Part shown: positions 33,514 to 42,245 of the stretch, one piece after another
Layout: the number at the start of each line of letters is the position of its first letter
How positions within the stretch are numbered: the first letter of the stretch is position 1
Source of the DNA: Paenibacillus polymyxa
Lineage (GTDB): Bacteria > Bacillota > Bacilli > Paenibacillales > Paenibacillaceae
Length of the DNA stretch: 64,000 bases
Assembly: GCF_015710975.1 (NCBI RefSeq)
Contig: NZ_CP049783.1
Span: forward strand, 4,445,501-4,509,500
Reading direction: 5' to 3'
Notes under the pieces: model-generated
What the model was told of the DNA's origin: nothing
Databases searched by the model: none
The model's input: only the letters and a program-made list of their open reading frames with translations
Program-made: the position numbers and the translations under genes

Positions 33514-34374
33514 ATGAAACATTGTTACAACAATAGAATTGCTTCGTGGAACAAAAAGTTTATCTTTTTGTTAAAATATAAAGATACATATAAACATGCG
33601 AATGTACCTCAAAATTATGTAGTAGACGATATTAAACTTGGTATGTGGGTAAAAACACAAAGGCAATCTTATCGTAAAGGAAAATTGTCGCAAGATCAAA
33701 TTGAGAAATTGAATACTGTTGGTTTTAATTACAATATAAGAATAAAAGATGATAAGAAAAAATGGGCTGATAAATACAGTTTACTATTAAAATATAAGCA
33801 CCAGTATGGTGATTGTGATGTTCCAGTAAGTTATGTATATAAGGATATTAAACTTGGTATGTGGGTAAACCAACAGAGAAAGTCTTATGAAAAAAATTTG
33901 TTGTCAGAAGATAGAATAAAGAAACTGGAGGATTTAGGGTTTACATGGGATTTACATGAAAAAACATGGAACAAATATTTTAACTTGTTAAATAATTATA
34001 AAAATATTAAGGGAAATATCTGTGTTCCACAGCATTATGAGGTCGACAACATAAAATTAGGAAGATGGGTTACAACTCAAAGACAACTATTAAAAAATAA
34101 TCTGCTTTCTCAAAAACGTATAGACAGACTTAATTCAATTGGTTTTCAATGGGAAACCCAAAATGAAACGTGGGACAGCTTCTATGAAATTCTACGTCAA
34201 TATAAATACAACCATGGAAATTGCAACGTTCCAAGAGTATATATAGAAGGTAAAGTAAATCTAGGCAACTGGGTATCCAACCAACGTCAAGCTTATAAAA
34301 TGAATAAATTGTCGCAAGAACGAATAGTCAAGCTGCAATCTATTGGATTTAAATTGGAACTTAGAAACGCATGA
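33514..34374 (+). CDS. Protein of four tandem helicase-associated (HA) repeats
   Basis: The 286-aa protein consists almost only of four repeats of about 70 residues. Each starts near W..K(Y/F)..L..YK, contains CxVP or ANVP, then (I/V)KLGxWVxxQR, and ends with L(S/D)xxRIxKLxxxGF. This matches the HA domain normally found next to SF2 helicase cores, which contacts DNA. Here no helicase accompanies it, so it may be a free DNA-binding adaptor or inhibitor. AAGGAGGAG precedes the ATG. Confidence 0.85.
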   Translation: MKHCYNNRIASWNKKFIFLLKYKDTYKHANVPQNYVVDDIKLGMWVKTQRQSYRKGKLSQDQIEKLNTVGFNYNIRIKDDKKKWADKYSLLLKYKHQYGDCDVPVSYVYKDIKLGMWVNQQRKSYEKNLLSEDRIKKLEDLGFTWDLHEKTWNKYFNLLNNYKNIKGNICVPQHYEVDNIKLGRWVTTQRQLLKNNLLSQKRIDRLNSIGFQWETQNETWDSFYEILRQYKYNHGNCNVPRVYIEGKVNLGNWVSNQRQAYKMNKLSQERIVKLQSIGFKLELRNA

Positions 34375-34446
34375 GTTATTAAAATATAAGGTATCTTCAT
34401 GATAAAAACGGACTTTTATCATCAATACATAGAAAGAAGGACTAAA

Positions 34447-34611
34447 TTGAAAGAAGTAAAAATTAAGGAAATACGTCCCACAGTTGCTCAGTTGGATTTT
34501 AAAAGCTATAACGAATTTATTGATTATGCTTCCAGTACAGAGAAAACAAAAAGCGTGGGAATGGATCGTATGCGCGAAATGATGCAGCAGCACAAATCAA
34601 AAAAATCATAA
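34447..34611 (+). CDS. Small hypothetical protein (54 aa)
   Basis: TTG start preferred because AGAAGGAC lies seven bases upstream; an ATG at 34399 with AAGGT is the alternative. The sequence is charged and helical and ends in Lys-rich residues. Function unknown. Confidence 0.55.
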   Translation: MKEVKIKEIRPTVAQLDFKSYNEFIDYASSTEKTKSVGMDRMREMMQQHKSKKS

Positions 34612-34699
34612 AGAGAAGTTATAAGAAAGATCAGGAGGATGCGTTGGTAAGCGTTAAATTAGTATTGATTTATTTTATTAGAATATAGGGAGAGTATGC

Positions 34700-34876
34700 A
34701 TGAGAGTATTTGTTGTACTTGAGGATGCAGAAGAAGCGTATGTCTTCAGCGTCAATAGGGTTTTGGTGGATATTTTTCAAAGTGAAGAAGCAGCAAAGGC
34801 ATTTTGTGATGATCACAATCGAGATAAACCTTATCTAGAATATTATTATGAAGAACGAGAAGTGCGTAAAAGTTGA
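34700..34876 (+). CDS. Small acidic protein (58 aa)
   Basis: GGGAGAG precedes overlapping ATGs, of which the second opens the frame. Begins MRVFVVLEDAEEAYVFSVN; acidic, with Tyr-rich C-terminus. Function unknown. Confidence 0.6.
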   Translation: MRVFVVLEDAEEAYVFSVNRVLVDIFQSEEAAKAFCDDHNRDKPYLEYYYEEREVRKS

Positions 34877-34914
34877 ATTTTACAATATAAAAATACATAA
34901 GGAGTGGTAGGTTT

Positions 34915-35154
34915 ATGAATCCACAAGCTATGCAAGAAGCCATGACGTTGATGGAAAAGGCAAAGAAGTATGATGAATTAATCGCTTTTCCCGAAAGAGA
35001 TTGTGAGTTGCGTTGCTCATTTTGCGGTAAGAGTCAATCTGAAGTGGATAAAATGGTGACAGCAAAGAACATCTGTATTTGCAACGAATGCATTGGACTA
35101 TGTGCAGAAATTCTTGCTGAGGATGATCATGGTGGATTCAACACTAAGGAATAA
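34915..35154 (+). CDS. Stand-alone ClpX-type zinc-binding domain protein
   Basis: The 79-aa protein has a helical N-terminus, then CSFCGKSQSEVDKMV and ICNECIGLCAEI, the four-cysteine zinc domain found at the N-terminus of ClpX. There is no ATPase. In ClpX this domain dimerises and docks adaptors and substrates. A free copy could therefore bind ClpX partners, act as an adaptor, or interfere with ClpXP during infection. GGAGTGG precedes the ATG. Domain call is firm, role is inferred. Confidence 0.85.
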   Translation: MNPQAMQEAMTLMEKAKKYDELIAFPERDCELRCSFCGKSQSEVDKMVTAKNICICNECIGLCAEILAEDDHGGFNTKE

Positions 35155-35237
35155 AATAATAAGTAAATAATTACTCATAACAGCGAGGAAGACGGCAGGG
35201 TGAGACCGCCTGACAAATCAAAAAGGAAGATATATAT

Positions 35238-36194
35238 TTGAGCAACTTAATTCAATTCGAAGGGTTTAACGTGGAGTTTTTAACGAAAGAAGATGTTATT
35301 TTTGATTTTGAAGGCGATGTTATTTTTCACGGAAATCAGAGTGCTGAACTCCTTGGATATAAAGATACGAGTGACGCTATCAAAAAACATGTAAGCATTG
35401 ATGAGAAATATTTGGTCACTAAAGAAAAACTCAACGGCGATTCACCTGTGAGTTTAGGTCAACGGGGTAACTGGTTTATAGAAGAAGATGGGATTTTTGA
35501 TTTAATTTATTGTAGCAAGTTACCGAAAGCTAGAGAGTTCAAAAAGACAGTAAAAAAAGTAATTAAGCAGATTCAAGCGACTGGTCGTTACGATGAAGCT
35601 GAAAATCGAATCGCACAGATTACAGATGAAACAGAGAGAGAATTGCACATGAAGTTGTATGCTATTGGACAAGTATTAAAAGTAGATCCTAGAGACCAAT
35701 TAGTACAGATTCAATATAAAGATGCTGAAAAATCGCTAGAGCTATACAAGCAACAACAAGAAACAAAGGCGATCAAAGAAAAGGTTGAAGTGTTGACCGA
35801 AGCTGTAGAAAGGGTGCAAAATGAAAATGAGTTAATTAGAACACAGCAGCTTTTCGTATGTAATAGAACAAACTTCAGCGAACGAATTAGAATATTAGCT
35901 AATAAATATTTCGGTAGAGACTTGCAGCAAGCCTATGGAGAATTATTTAATAAAATGAAGCTTCTTGGTAGTTTTGATGTGTACGCAAGACGAAAAAATG
36001 AATGGGAAAAGATGGACGCAGAACGAACAAAAGAAGGTAAGAAACCCTATTCTAAATCTAGCCTAAACAAGAAATATAATTGTGCAGATGTTATTGATGA
36101 TTATAATAAATGGGAATTGGCAAGTGAGGCTTATAAGACTATAGAAACAGAGTTTGTTCAAAATGGGTCACATAAAGATTTGGTAACACAATAA
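35238..36194 (+). CDS. BRO-N-type antirepressor
   Basis: TTG start behind AAAGGAAG. The N-terminal 110 residues match the BRO/antirepressor pattern: an IFHGNQSAELLGYKDTSDAI helix region and later LIYCSKLPKAREFKKTV. A coiled-coil linker (about 165-205) joins a C-terminal domain with FSERIRILANKYFGRDLQQAY, of the type seen in phage antirepressors. Such proteins typically counter the prophage repressor or act as early regulators. The C-terminal domain was not named further. Confidence 0.8.
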   Translation: MSNLIQFEGFNVEFLTKEDVIFDFEGDVIFHGNQSAELLGYKDTSDAIKKHVSIDEKYLVTKEKLNGDSPVSLGQRGNWFIEEDGIFDLIYCSKLPKAREFKKTVKKVIKQIQATGRYDEAENRIAQITDETERELHMKLYAIGQVLKVDPRDQLVQIQYKDAEKSLELYKQQQETKAIKEKVEVLTEAVERVQNENELIRTQQLFVCNRTNFSERIRILANKYFGRDLQQAYGELFNKMKLLGSFDVYARRKNEWEKMDAERTKEGKKPYSKSSLNKKYNCADVIDDYNKWELASEAYKTIETEFVQNGSHKDLVTQ

Positions 36195-36281
36195 TACATA
36201 AAAATCTTGAAAAATTTCATATAACATAGAGTTAATCATATAAATTTGTGCTATAATTGATTATGGAGGGAGGTGAGTATA

Positions 36282-36497
36282 TTGTTAAATGTCAATTCTG
36301 CTGAAGTGAATAACAACAAGACTCAAGTATCAATTATGGAGTTGGATGGGCGTACTTACATAGTCTACTTGAAAACTGTTGGAATGTATCAATGCTATCT
36401 TGAAGATTTCGAAACAAAGAAAAGAGCTTCATCGGATAAACACGAGAATGCTTCGGATGCTATTGAGGATGCTTGGCGTCAAATTCTTAAAGGGTAG
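36282..36497 (+). CDS. Small hypothetical protein (71 aa)
   Basis: TTG start six bases after GGAGGGAGGTG. An extended -10, TGC-TATAAT, lies about 35 bases upstream. The protein is beta-rich then helical. The stop codon is inside the following terminator stem. Confidence 0.65.
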   Translation: MLNVNSAEVNNNKTQVSIMELDGRTYIVYLKTVGMYQCYLEDFETKKRASSDKHENASDAIEDAWRQILKG

Positions 36498-36517
36498 CCG
36501 AAAGGCTACTCTTTTTT
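36494..36517 (+). terminator. Rho-independent terminator
   Basis: GTAGCC/GGCTAC stem with a GAAA tetraloop and TCTTTTTT tail. Confidence 0.92.
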
Positions 36518-36543
36518 AAAATAGTGCATGGGAGATTGAGCGA

Positions 36544-37431
36544 ATGGAATATACTAAAAAAGTACATAAACAATATTATCAGTTTTTTAACTTATCTAAG
36601 AAGATAGCAAGATTAAGTAATTGGATATGGAGTATTATTGCGGTTGGATTGCTATTTTATCTTATAGGATTCTTTAAATTAGATCTACAATTGATGGGAT
36701 ATTCAGCAACTGTTGCAGTTGGGATGCTTGTTGTTAAACTTATAGAATGGATCTCAGGTTCTATTGGTTTATACTTAGGAACAAAACATCCAGAATTAAG
36801 ATACATGCAAGGGGCAGATCTAAATGGATGGTATGATTCAACTTATGATTACAACCTAAAGCAAAATTGGTTGACTAAAGCGGTAGAAAACTTGTCGGTA
36901 GTAGGGGTTAATTTTTCGAGTAAAAAAATATTTAGTCCTTCTGCAAATAAAGGTAAGTACGAATATAAATTGTCACAACAATATCCTGACTCTAATATAG
37001 TTGCTACAGATATATGTGTTCCGAATGAACATATTCAAACATCAGATAACATAGTTTATTTAACTGAGCCTAATGATGCTTTAAAATCAGCCGAGTGTTT
37101 ATCGAAAATGGGAGTTCAAAAAGTAGATTTAATTTGGGACATAAAAGGTGCTCTTTGGCATACTAAAGATATTTCCAAATTTAACTCACTACTTGAAACA
37201 TATTTAGACATTCTTTCAGATAATGGAGCAGTGATCATAGATGCTTACGATTTTTCAAGTAAATATATATTAAACCTAAAGCCCAAAAACAAAGGCTACA
37301 AGGAAAACTCAACATACACTGTTATTAAAAAGAGACTGAAAAAAGTATCGTGGTTCGAAGAAGCTTTTGAAGTTGTATTGACAGGTGAGGGTGAAGCAAA
37401 AATGGCAGTATTATTTAAGAAGATGCATTGA
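36544..37431 (+). CDS. Membrane-anchored protein with methyltransferase-like fold
   Basis: The 295-aa protein has two hydrophobic segments at about residues 25-45 and 50-75, then a cytoplasmic domain. That domain resembles a class I SAM-dependent fold: strands at SNIVATDI and VDLIWDIKGALW, and LSDNGAVIIDAYDF near the end. The usual glycine-rich SAM loop is not obvious, so it may be degenerate. It starts after a terminator and ends at another, so it is a single-gene unit. Function unknown. Confidence 0.65.
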   Translation: MEYTKKVHKQYYQFFNLSKKIARLSNWIWSIIAVGLLFYLIGFFKLDLQLMGYSATVAVGMLVVKLIEWISGSIGLYLGTKHPELRYMQGADLNGWYDSTYDYNLKQNWLTKAVENLSVVGVNFSSKKIFSPSANKGKYEYKLSQQYPDSNIVATDICVPNEHIQTSDNIVYLTEPNDALKSAECLSKMGVQKVDLIWDIKGALWHTKDISKFNSLLETYLDILSDNGAVIIDAYDFSSKYILNLKPKNKGYKENSTYTVIKKRLKKVSWFEEAFEVVLTGEGEAKMAVLFKKMH

Positions 37432-37464
37432 TTATCATACTCCTTATAAAAGATTAATTTGACC

Positions 37465-37489
37465 AAGATCGCTTAGGCGGTCTTTTTTT
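37465..37489 (+). terminator. Rho-independent terminator
   Basis: AAGATCGC pairs with GCGGTCTT around TTAG, followed by a T-run. Confidence 0.85.
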
Positions 37490-37495
37490 ATAATT

Positions 37496-37551
37496 AAATA
37501 TAATGAAATTATATAAAACCTATATACAAAAATAAATAAATGTAGTATAAT
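37496..37551 (+). promoter_or_regulatory. Promoter with upstream operator motif
   Basis: AAATATAATGAAAT (37496-37509), then TATACA (37523-37528), a 17-base spacer and TATAAT (37546-37551). It begins the next run of small genes. Confidence 0.7.
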
Positions 37552-37586
37552 TAATTTATGAAAAACAACAAATATGAGGTGATTAC

Positions 37587-37745
37587 ATGTATAAAGTAAC
37601 TGTTTTTGAGAAGGTGTTAGGTAAATTAGAGGCGAATACATATTCGTTCGATGATAAAATAGTAATGGCTAAGTTTGCCGCTTTATGTGAAGCTGATGGC
37701 GTAATGGTTGTAGTCACTCTAAACACAAAACAAAAAACAGCATAA
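37587..37745 (+). CDS. Small hypothetical protein (52 aa)
   Basis: GAGGTG precedes the ATG. Begins MYKVTVFEKVLGKLEANTYS; beta-hairpin then helix pattern. First gene behind its promoter. Function unknown. Confidence 0.6.
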   Translation: MYKVTVFEKVLGKLEANTYSFDDKIVMAKFAALCEADGVMVVVTLNTKQKTA

Positions 37746-37767
37746 CACTAAGAGAGGATGAAATAAG

Positions 37768-37992
37768 ATGAAAAGCCTATCAGGAACGGCGATTTATATT
37801 GTAGGCATGCTGGCTATGGAGAAAAGAGATGTAGAAAATACACTTGAAAAATTAGTTGAATCAGTTAGGAGCCGAAGAGATTATGATAGTCTAGACTTTA
37901 TTGCAATACATAATCAAATAAAACGAATAACTTCAAGATATGTGCAACTCATCAATGAGATTGAAACGTTGAATACTAAACTAGATCATTAA
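37768..37992 (+). CDS. Small helical protein (74 aa)
   Basis: GAGAGGATG precedes the ATG. Mostly helical with a heptad-like C-terminal half (IKRITSRYVQLINEIETLN). No family recognised. Confidence 0.65.
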   Translation: MKSLSGTAIYIVGMLAMEKRDVENTLEKLVESVRSRRDYDSLDFIAIHNQIKRITSRYVQLINEIETLNTKLDH

Positions 37993-38013
37993 TTATTGGG
38001 GGACATAAAACAA

Positions 38014-38343
38014 ATGAACATAGGAGATAAGGTATATCTAAAAGCTGTCGGAAATATGGCTGTTAAATATAAGGATCAGCTACTTATTAAAGAATCGAAA
38101 ATAACAAAGGTGGGAAGGAAATACTTTGAGGTAGATGGAGTAAAATTTAAAATGGAGAACAAAGAGCAAGAAACTGGTGGCTATACTGCCGATTGGAAAC
38201 TATACTTTTCCAAACAAGAAATCTTAGACGAACAAGAATTTCAAAAGTTAGAGCGTGACATTAGATCGAAATTTAATGCTTTTGGTAAGTTAGATCTGAC
38301 GCTAGACCAACTTAAACGAATCAATGAAATTATCAATGAGTAG
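38014..38343 (+). CDS. Hypothetical protein (109 aa)
   Basis: The ATG is placed after TTGGGGGAC; an in-frame TTG overlaps that site. The N-terminal two thirds are beta-rich (IGDKVYLKAVGNMAVKYKDQ) and the end is a helix. Function unknown. Confidence 0.7.
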   Translation: MNIGDKVYLKAVGNMAVKYKDQLLIKESKITKVGRKYFEVDGVKFKMENKEQETGGYTADWKLYFSKQEILDEQEFQKLERDIRSKFNAFGKLDLTLDQLKRINEIINE

Positions 38344-38383
38344 ATAAAACTATATTTTTATAAAGAAAGTTGGGGTAGCAAAG

Positions 38384-38611
38384 ATGTCTAAAGAAATCCT
38401 AATCGAACAAAACATACTTTTGGAAGTTCTCAGTCATATGAGAAAAGAAGGATTAATTCAAAATACTTATCAGTTTGCTGGAGCAAAATGCATCGAAGTT
38501 GATGGACAAAGAAGAATCTACATCAACTTTGAAGAGTGGTCATATCCTTTTATAATGGGGAGAGAGCATTCCCGAACTTTGCCAGAACAGTTTTACGAGC
38601 ATATAAAATGA
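38384..38611 (+). CDS. Small hypothetical protein (75 aa)
   Basis: The upstream site is weak (AAAGTTGGGG). Begins MSKEILIEQNILLEVLSHMR and contains a single Cys near residue 35. Function unknown. Confidence 0.65.
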   Translation: MSKEILIEQNILLEVLSHMRKEGLIQNTYQFAGAKCIEVDGQRRIYINFEEWSYPFIMGREHSRTLPEQFYEHIK

Positions 38612-38639
38612 TCCTTTTACAATGGAAGGAGGAAGGCAA

Positions 38640-38819
38640 TTGTTCAGATTAGAATGCTATCTTTTTGGCAACAAAGTAAAAGATAAAATGTTGAACGATA
38701 GCTTGCTAAAAGCAACTAGAGTCGCAAAAAAATTAGTTCAGACTGGTCAATTTACTGCTGTTGCTATTTATAATCATGAAAACCGTTGGCTTAAAGAATA
38801 TGTGAGAGATACTAGGTAA
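38640..38819 (+). CDS. Small hypothetical protein (59 aa)
   Basis: TTG start behind GGAGGAAGG; an upstream ATG lies before that site and is unlikely. Begins MFRLECYLFGNKVKDKML; helical and basic. Function unknown. Confidence 0.6.
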   Translation: MFRLECYLFGNKVKDKMLNDSLLKATRVAKKLVQTGQFTAVAIYNHENRWLKEYVRDTR

Positions 38820-38831
38820 GGAGCGATAAAC

Positions 38832-39053
38832 TTGAAAAGAGAATTGTTTGCTATGTACGTGAAGTCAGGAAAAAGGTGCAAAACATTAGATGAGTTTAAA
38901 AAATATTTATTGGGTAGACAAACGAGTGGCTATGTATTTTTGTATCACAATAAAGAGGAGGAATATATAAAAGCTGTGGATGAGGCAAAGATGATTGTAG
39001 AAAATTCTGTTGAAGAGTATAAGGATTTATTGTTACCCAAATGGGTGAAATGA
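38832..39053 (+). CDS. Small helical protein (73 aa)
   Basis: TTG start behind AAGGAGCG. Charged, helical, with several Lys/Glu pairs. No family recognised. Confidence 0.65.
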   Translation: MKRELFAMYVKSGKRCKTLDEFKKYLLGRQTSGYVFLYHNKEEEYIKAVDEAKMIVENSVEEYKDLLLPKWVK

Positions 39054-39077
39054 TCTTCTGATAAGGAGTGATTTAAA

Positions 39078-39296
39078 ATGTCCCAAAGGAAACAATGGTT
39101 TGAAAAGTTCATTGGCTGCTGTTTTGGTATTGATGGTGAGGAATACATATTTCAAGGAACATTTACTAATACCGAAACGAACAATGGGAAGCCATATCAA
39201 TATGTATTCGAGGCCGAGGGTAAGCCACAGGTAATAATGACGTACAAAGAAGCTCGTACAACTATGGGAGCTATGATTGATAAGTACAGTAAGTAA
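39078..39296 (+). CDS. Small hypothetical protein (72 aa)
   Basis: AAGGAGTG precedes the ATG. Contains CCFGIDGEEYIFQGTF, a short beta meander, and a helical end. Function unknown. Confidence 0.65.
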   Translation: MSQRKQWFEKFIGCCFGIDGEEYIFQGTFTNTETNNGKPYQYVFEAEGKPQVIMTYKEARTTMGAMIDKYSK

Positions 39297-39321
39297 TTTG
39301 TTATGAGGAGTGAAATTAAAA

Positions 39322-39486
39322 ATGTTTATTATGTTCGTATACGCTAACGGCAAGTGTTATAACGGCGGAATGGGAATCCGTGGTGATTTAACCGAACTTC
39401 ATAAGAAAGCTACTGAAATTTCGAAGAAGATCTTCACGCAAAATCCTCATGCTGAAGTCAGTACAAAAATTTTGAAATATATCTGA
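39322..39486 (+). CDS. Small hypothetical protein (54 aa)
   Basis: GAGGAG lies 11 bases before the ATG. Begins MFIMFVYANGKCYNGGMGIR; short strands then an amphipathic helix. Function unknown. Confidence 0.6.
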   Translation: MFIMFVYANGKCYNGGMGIRGDLTELHKKATEISKKIFTQNPHAEVSTKILKYI

Positions 39487-39521
39487 TCAAATGAATATTT
39501 TACGAGGAGACAAAGATAGGA

Positions 39522-39692
39522 GTGATACAAATAGCTGATATAGAGAAAATGATGAATCTGGCAAAAGAACAAGGGATAAAAGTTACAGAGAATAGCGATA
39601 AACCAGGATTCTTTATAACTAAAGATGGAGTTAAGAAAAGAATTGGCACTAAAGAGCTACTCAGCATTTGTTTTGATCTTGAAAGTCAGTAA
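39522..39692 (+). CDS. Small hypothetical protein (56 aa), GTG start
   Basis: The GTG lies 12 bases after GAGGAG. The frame contains no earlier start and reads IQIADIEKMMNLAKEQGIKV then a strand-turn-strand region. The exact start is uncertain. Confidence 0.5.
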   Translation: MIQIADIEKMMNLAKEQGIKVTENSDKPGFFITKDGVKKRIGTKELLSICFDLESQ

Positions 39693-39731
39693 AAAGATTA
39701 TTTTATTTTCATTATACTGGAGGTGAATTCA

Positions 39732-40070
39732 TTGAAAGCAAAAGTATTTATAGATGAAGGCGCAATGTTGAGTCCAGATCAAAAGATGATTCTTGATAAT
39801 AAATACGATTCATATATAACTTTTGCTGTTCCATCGTTAGTAAATTTTGAGGATCTAGTTACACTAGATCAAAATTTAGACTTTACTGAAACAGTAGATT
39901 ATGTCTTTGCTTGTTCTAATGTGAAGTTTTTGAATTTCTTTATGCTCAGGTTGACAAAAGAAGCGGGAAGGCAAATTGCCAATAGTCGATTTGTTAATGT
40001 GAAGTCTACGATAGGTGTGTTTGCTTTCGTGTATGATGATGCTAATGATCGATGGATATTAGTGAATTAG
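39732..40070 (+). CDS. Hypothetical protein (112 aa)
   Basis: TTG start behind GGAGGTG. The sequence is mixed alpha/beta with FTETVDYVFACSNVKFLNFF in the middle. No motif recognised. Confidence 0.65.
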   Translation: MKAKVFIDEGAMLSPDQKMILDNKYDSYITFAVPSLVNFEDLVTLDQNLDFTETVDYVFACSNVKFLNFFMLRLTKEAGRQIANSRFVNVKSTIGVFAFVYDDANDRWILVN

Positions 40071-40107
40071 CATGATTGATTTTATAAGGAGATGAGAATT
40101 GTGAAAG

Positions 40108-40299
40108 ATGAAACAAGTTGAGTATTCAGTAGATAGAACTTTTGATGACAGTCCAGCAATTTATAGAGCTAGTTCTGAAAAGAATGTTTTTGTTAATGTT
40201 AATTCTAAGCGAGAAGATGATAGAGGATTTCATATTCAGTCATTATTGGAAGGATTCAATGAGGAAGATTGTGTAATTATCTTTGCTCGGAAGTATTGA
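40108..40299 (+). CDS. Small hypothetical protein (63 aa)
   Basis: A weak GTGAAAG site precedes the ATG; a better AAGGAG lies farther upstream. Begins MKQVEYSVDRTFDDSPAIY. Function unknown. Confidence 0.55.
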   Translation: MKQVEYSVDRTFDDSPAIYRASSEKNVFVNVNSKREDDRGFHIQSLLEGFNEEDCVIIFARKY

Positions 40300-40341
40300 T
40301 AAAAGGATTCTTTTATAAGAATAAAAGGGATGATGAGAAAA

Positions 40342-40803
40342 ATGTCAATGTATTCACAAGTCAAGTTAAGTCTTAGAATGACAGAGAATAAGGTACTAAA
40401 AGTTAATAATGAAATTTCCAAACTGCCTAGATGTGGGCATGATGATTTTATTACATTAAACGGCGATATTATTAATGCGAAAATAACATTGAACTATGGT
40501 CTTAAAACATTGATTGAGTTTCTTAAGGAACTTGAGCAGCAAATGATGTGCGATGAACTCACTTTTGTTGGATACTTTTCCTCAGAAGAAAGAAACATTG
40601 AACGAACTAATCTATACCTTTATAAGAATCGCTTCTTTTTGATCAAAAGTGAAAGCATTGATGGTTATGGGTACAGTGATACACAATATAAGATAACGGA
40701 CTTACATAATTCACCGATTGTTTATTACCAAAGTGATTTTGAAGAAGAGAAAGACAATATGTTTTTCGTTGGAAAATTTATAGAAGATTCTGATATACAA
40801 TGA
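40342..40803 (+). CDS. Hypothetical protein (153 aa)
   Basis: The ATG at 40342 is chosen because AAAAGGG lies 12 bases upstream; ATGs at 40330 and 40333 abut the site. Mostly helical N-terminus, beta-rich C-terminus ending in acidic residues. Function unknown. Confidence 0.65.
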   Translation: MSMYSQVKLSLRMTENKVLKVNNEISKLPRCGHDDFITLNGDIINAKITLNYGLKTLIEFLKELEQQMMCDELTFVGYFSSEERNIERTNLYLYKNRFFLIKSESIDGYGYSDTQYKITDLHNSPIVYYQSDFEEEKDNMFFVGKFIEDSDIQ

Positions 40804-40821
40804 AATAATAGGAGAAATTAG

Positions 40822-41166
40822 ATGAGCAAATTTGATTTATGGGAACACGGTATCGATTCATGGACGGGATATTTTATTATTGAAGCGTTAAGTGCAGTAG
40901 GTAAAAACAGTCCCTTATATCAAAAAGGATATGATCCTTCATCTATGGAAGCAAAATTAATTATCAATGGAGTAGACTTGCCATTAGCTAAAGTATTCGA
41001 ACACATTGGTGGACAATTCGAGGATATGGTAAAGAAGAGGGCTGAAGGAATGATTGAGGATAAATTAGACAAAGATTTTATGGATTCACTTCGTTCAATT
41101 TCTAGATTAACAGATGAACTTGAAGATAAATTGAAAATAAAAATAAATAATATTCTTAGTGAATAG
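40822..41166 (+). CDS. Hypothetical protein (114 aa)
   Basis: AGGAG precedes the ATG. Helical, with a charged coiled-coil-like C-terminal third. No family recognised. Confidence 0.65.
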   Translation: MSKFDLWEHGIDSWTGYFIIEALSAVGKNSPLYQKGYDPSSMEAKLIINGVDLPLAKVFEHIGGQFEDMVKKRAEGMIEDKLDKDFMDSLRSISRLTDELEDKLKIKINNILSE

Positions 41167-41193
41167 AAGTGTTTCTTATGAGGAGATGATCGA

Positions 41194-41448
41194 ATGAATA
41201 TTAATGAGAAACGAAGGAAGAATTACGAAGATGTTAAGAGTCGCTTAAGTGAGATGGAACATGAAGAGTTTATGGAGATCATTGATAAGGTATTTCGATT
41301 AATTGAAGCACAAGATAAGAACCCAAAGAATGACGATTTTGAATACTTCTTTGAACTACGTGAAAATATCGAACTCTACGAATTGTTGTTACTTGAGCTA
41401 TCAAAACGAAAAAATCAAGCCATTGCTAACTATCAAGATTATTTATAA
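41194..41448 (+). CDS. Small helical acidic protein (84 aa)
   Basis: GAGGAGATG precedes the ATG. Entirely charged helix-forming sequence such as EMEHEEFMEIIDKVFRLIE. Function unknown. Confidence 0.65.
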   Translation: MNINEKRRKNYEDVKSRLSEMEHEEFMEIIDKVFRLIEAQDKNPKNDDFEYFFELRENIELYELLLLELSKRKNQAIANYQDYL

Positions 41449-41464
41449 AAGAAGTATTTGATAA

Positions 41465-41490
41465 CAAAAAAAGAAGCGACCAAAAGTCGC
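41465..41490 (-). terminator. Terminator of the leftward membrane-protein gene
   Basis: On the minus strand GCGAC/GTCGC with a five-base loop is followed by TTCTTTTTTT, directly past the stop of the 84-aa leftward gene. Confidence 0.85.
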
Positions 41491-41493
41491 AAC

Positions 41494-41748
41494 TTAATCA
41501 AAGTATTTATTAGCAAAAATAATTGCTATACCAATCGCTAAGAAAATAAAAGCAAATGGAATAGACACAGTGTAGTCATTTAATGCTTGAACTAAATCTT
41601 TATTAAGCGAATTGCTAATCTGAGAACCCATAAATTCTCGTGTATCTGGAGTAACCCTTAGCAGATGTTTGATGAAGTATGCATAAATAGCATAAACGAA
41701 GGATAGTGCGCTTAATCCATAACCCAAATTTTTGATTTTTACTACCAT
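41494..41748 (-). CDS. Two-TM membrane protein on the opposite strand (84 aa)
   Basis: An isolated leftward gene inside a long rightward cluster, with its own terminator and AAAGGAAAA site. Hydrophobic segments lie at residues 10-28 and 62-80. Such inverted, self-contained genes are typical prophage-expressed morons; a superinfection-exclusion role is possible but unproven. Confidence 0.7.
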   Translation of the reverse strand: MVVKIKNLGYGLSALSFVYAIYAYFIKHLLRVTPDTREFMGSQISNSLNKDLVQALNDYTVSIPFAFIFLAIGIAIIFANKYFD

Positions 41749-41849
41749 TCATATTTTCCTTTCTCAATTTAAGATTAATTTAATTATACTAATCTATTTG
41801 TATGATATGCAAATACTGGAATGTAATCAAGTAAGAAGGAGCGAAGATT

Positions 41850-42245
41850 ATGAAGACTAGGGTTTTTACATGTTCTAACGGGACAGAGTTAATTGTTAAA
41901 CATCGAAAATCAGCAGTGATATTTGAAATGAATCAAAACCAAATAAATAATAAATATAATGTTACATATAATTTTGAACTTAAGGATTTCGTAGAGTTGT
42001 ATAACTACATTAAAATGATTGCGAATGAAGCTTGGGCTAATTTATCTCCCAAGGGAGCCGACAGTTTAGGATCAGACTATTACGAATATTATGACAAAGA
42101 ACTCGACACTAATGGCTATCTTCATATCCGAGAAAACACAATTTTTATAGATAGACCAGCATTAAATGAACACAAACTTTATCAATTCAATAAGAAAAAA
42201 ATGGAGTCATTTATTTATGACTTTGAAAAGCTTGTTAAGAGTTAG
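41850..42245 (+). CDS. Hypothetical protein (131 aa)
   Basis: AAGGAGCG precedes the ATG. Beta-rich N-terminus, acidic Tyr-rich middle (DYYEYYDKELD). No motif recognised. Confidence 0.65.
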   Translation: MKTRVFTCSNGTELIVKHRKSAVIFEMNQNQINNKYNVTYNFELKDFVELYNYIKMIANEAWANLSPKGADSLGSDYYEYYDKELDTNGYLHIRENTIFIDRPALNEHKLYQFNKKKMESFIYDFEKLVKS

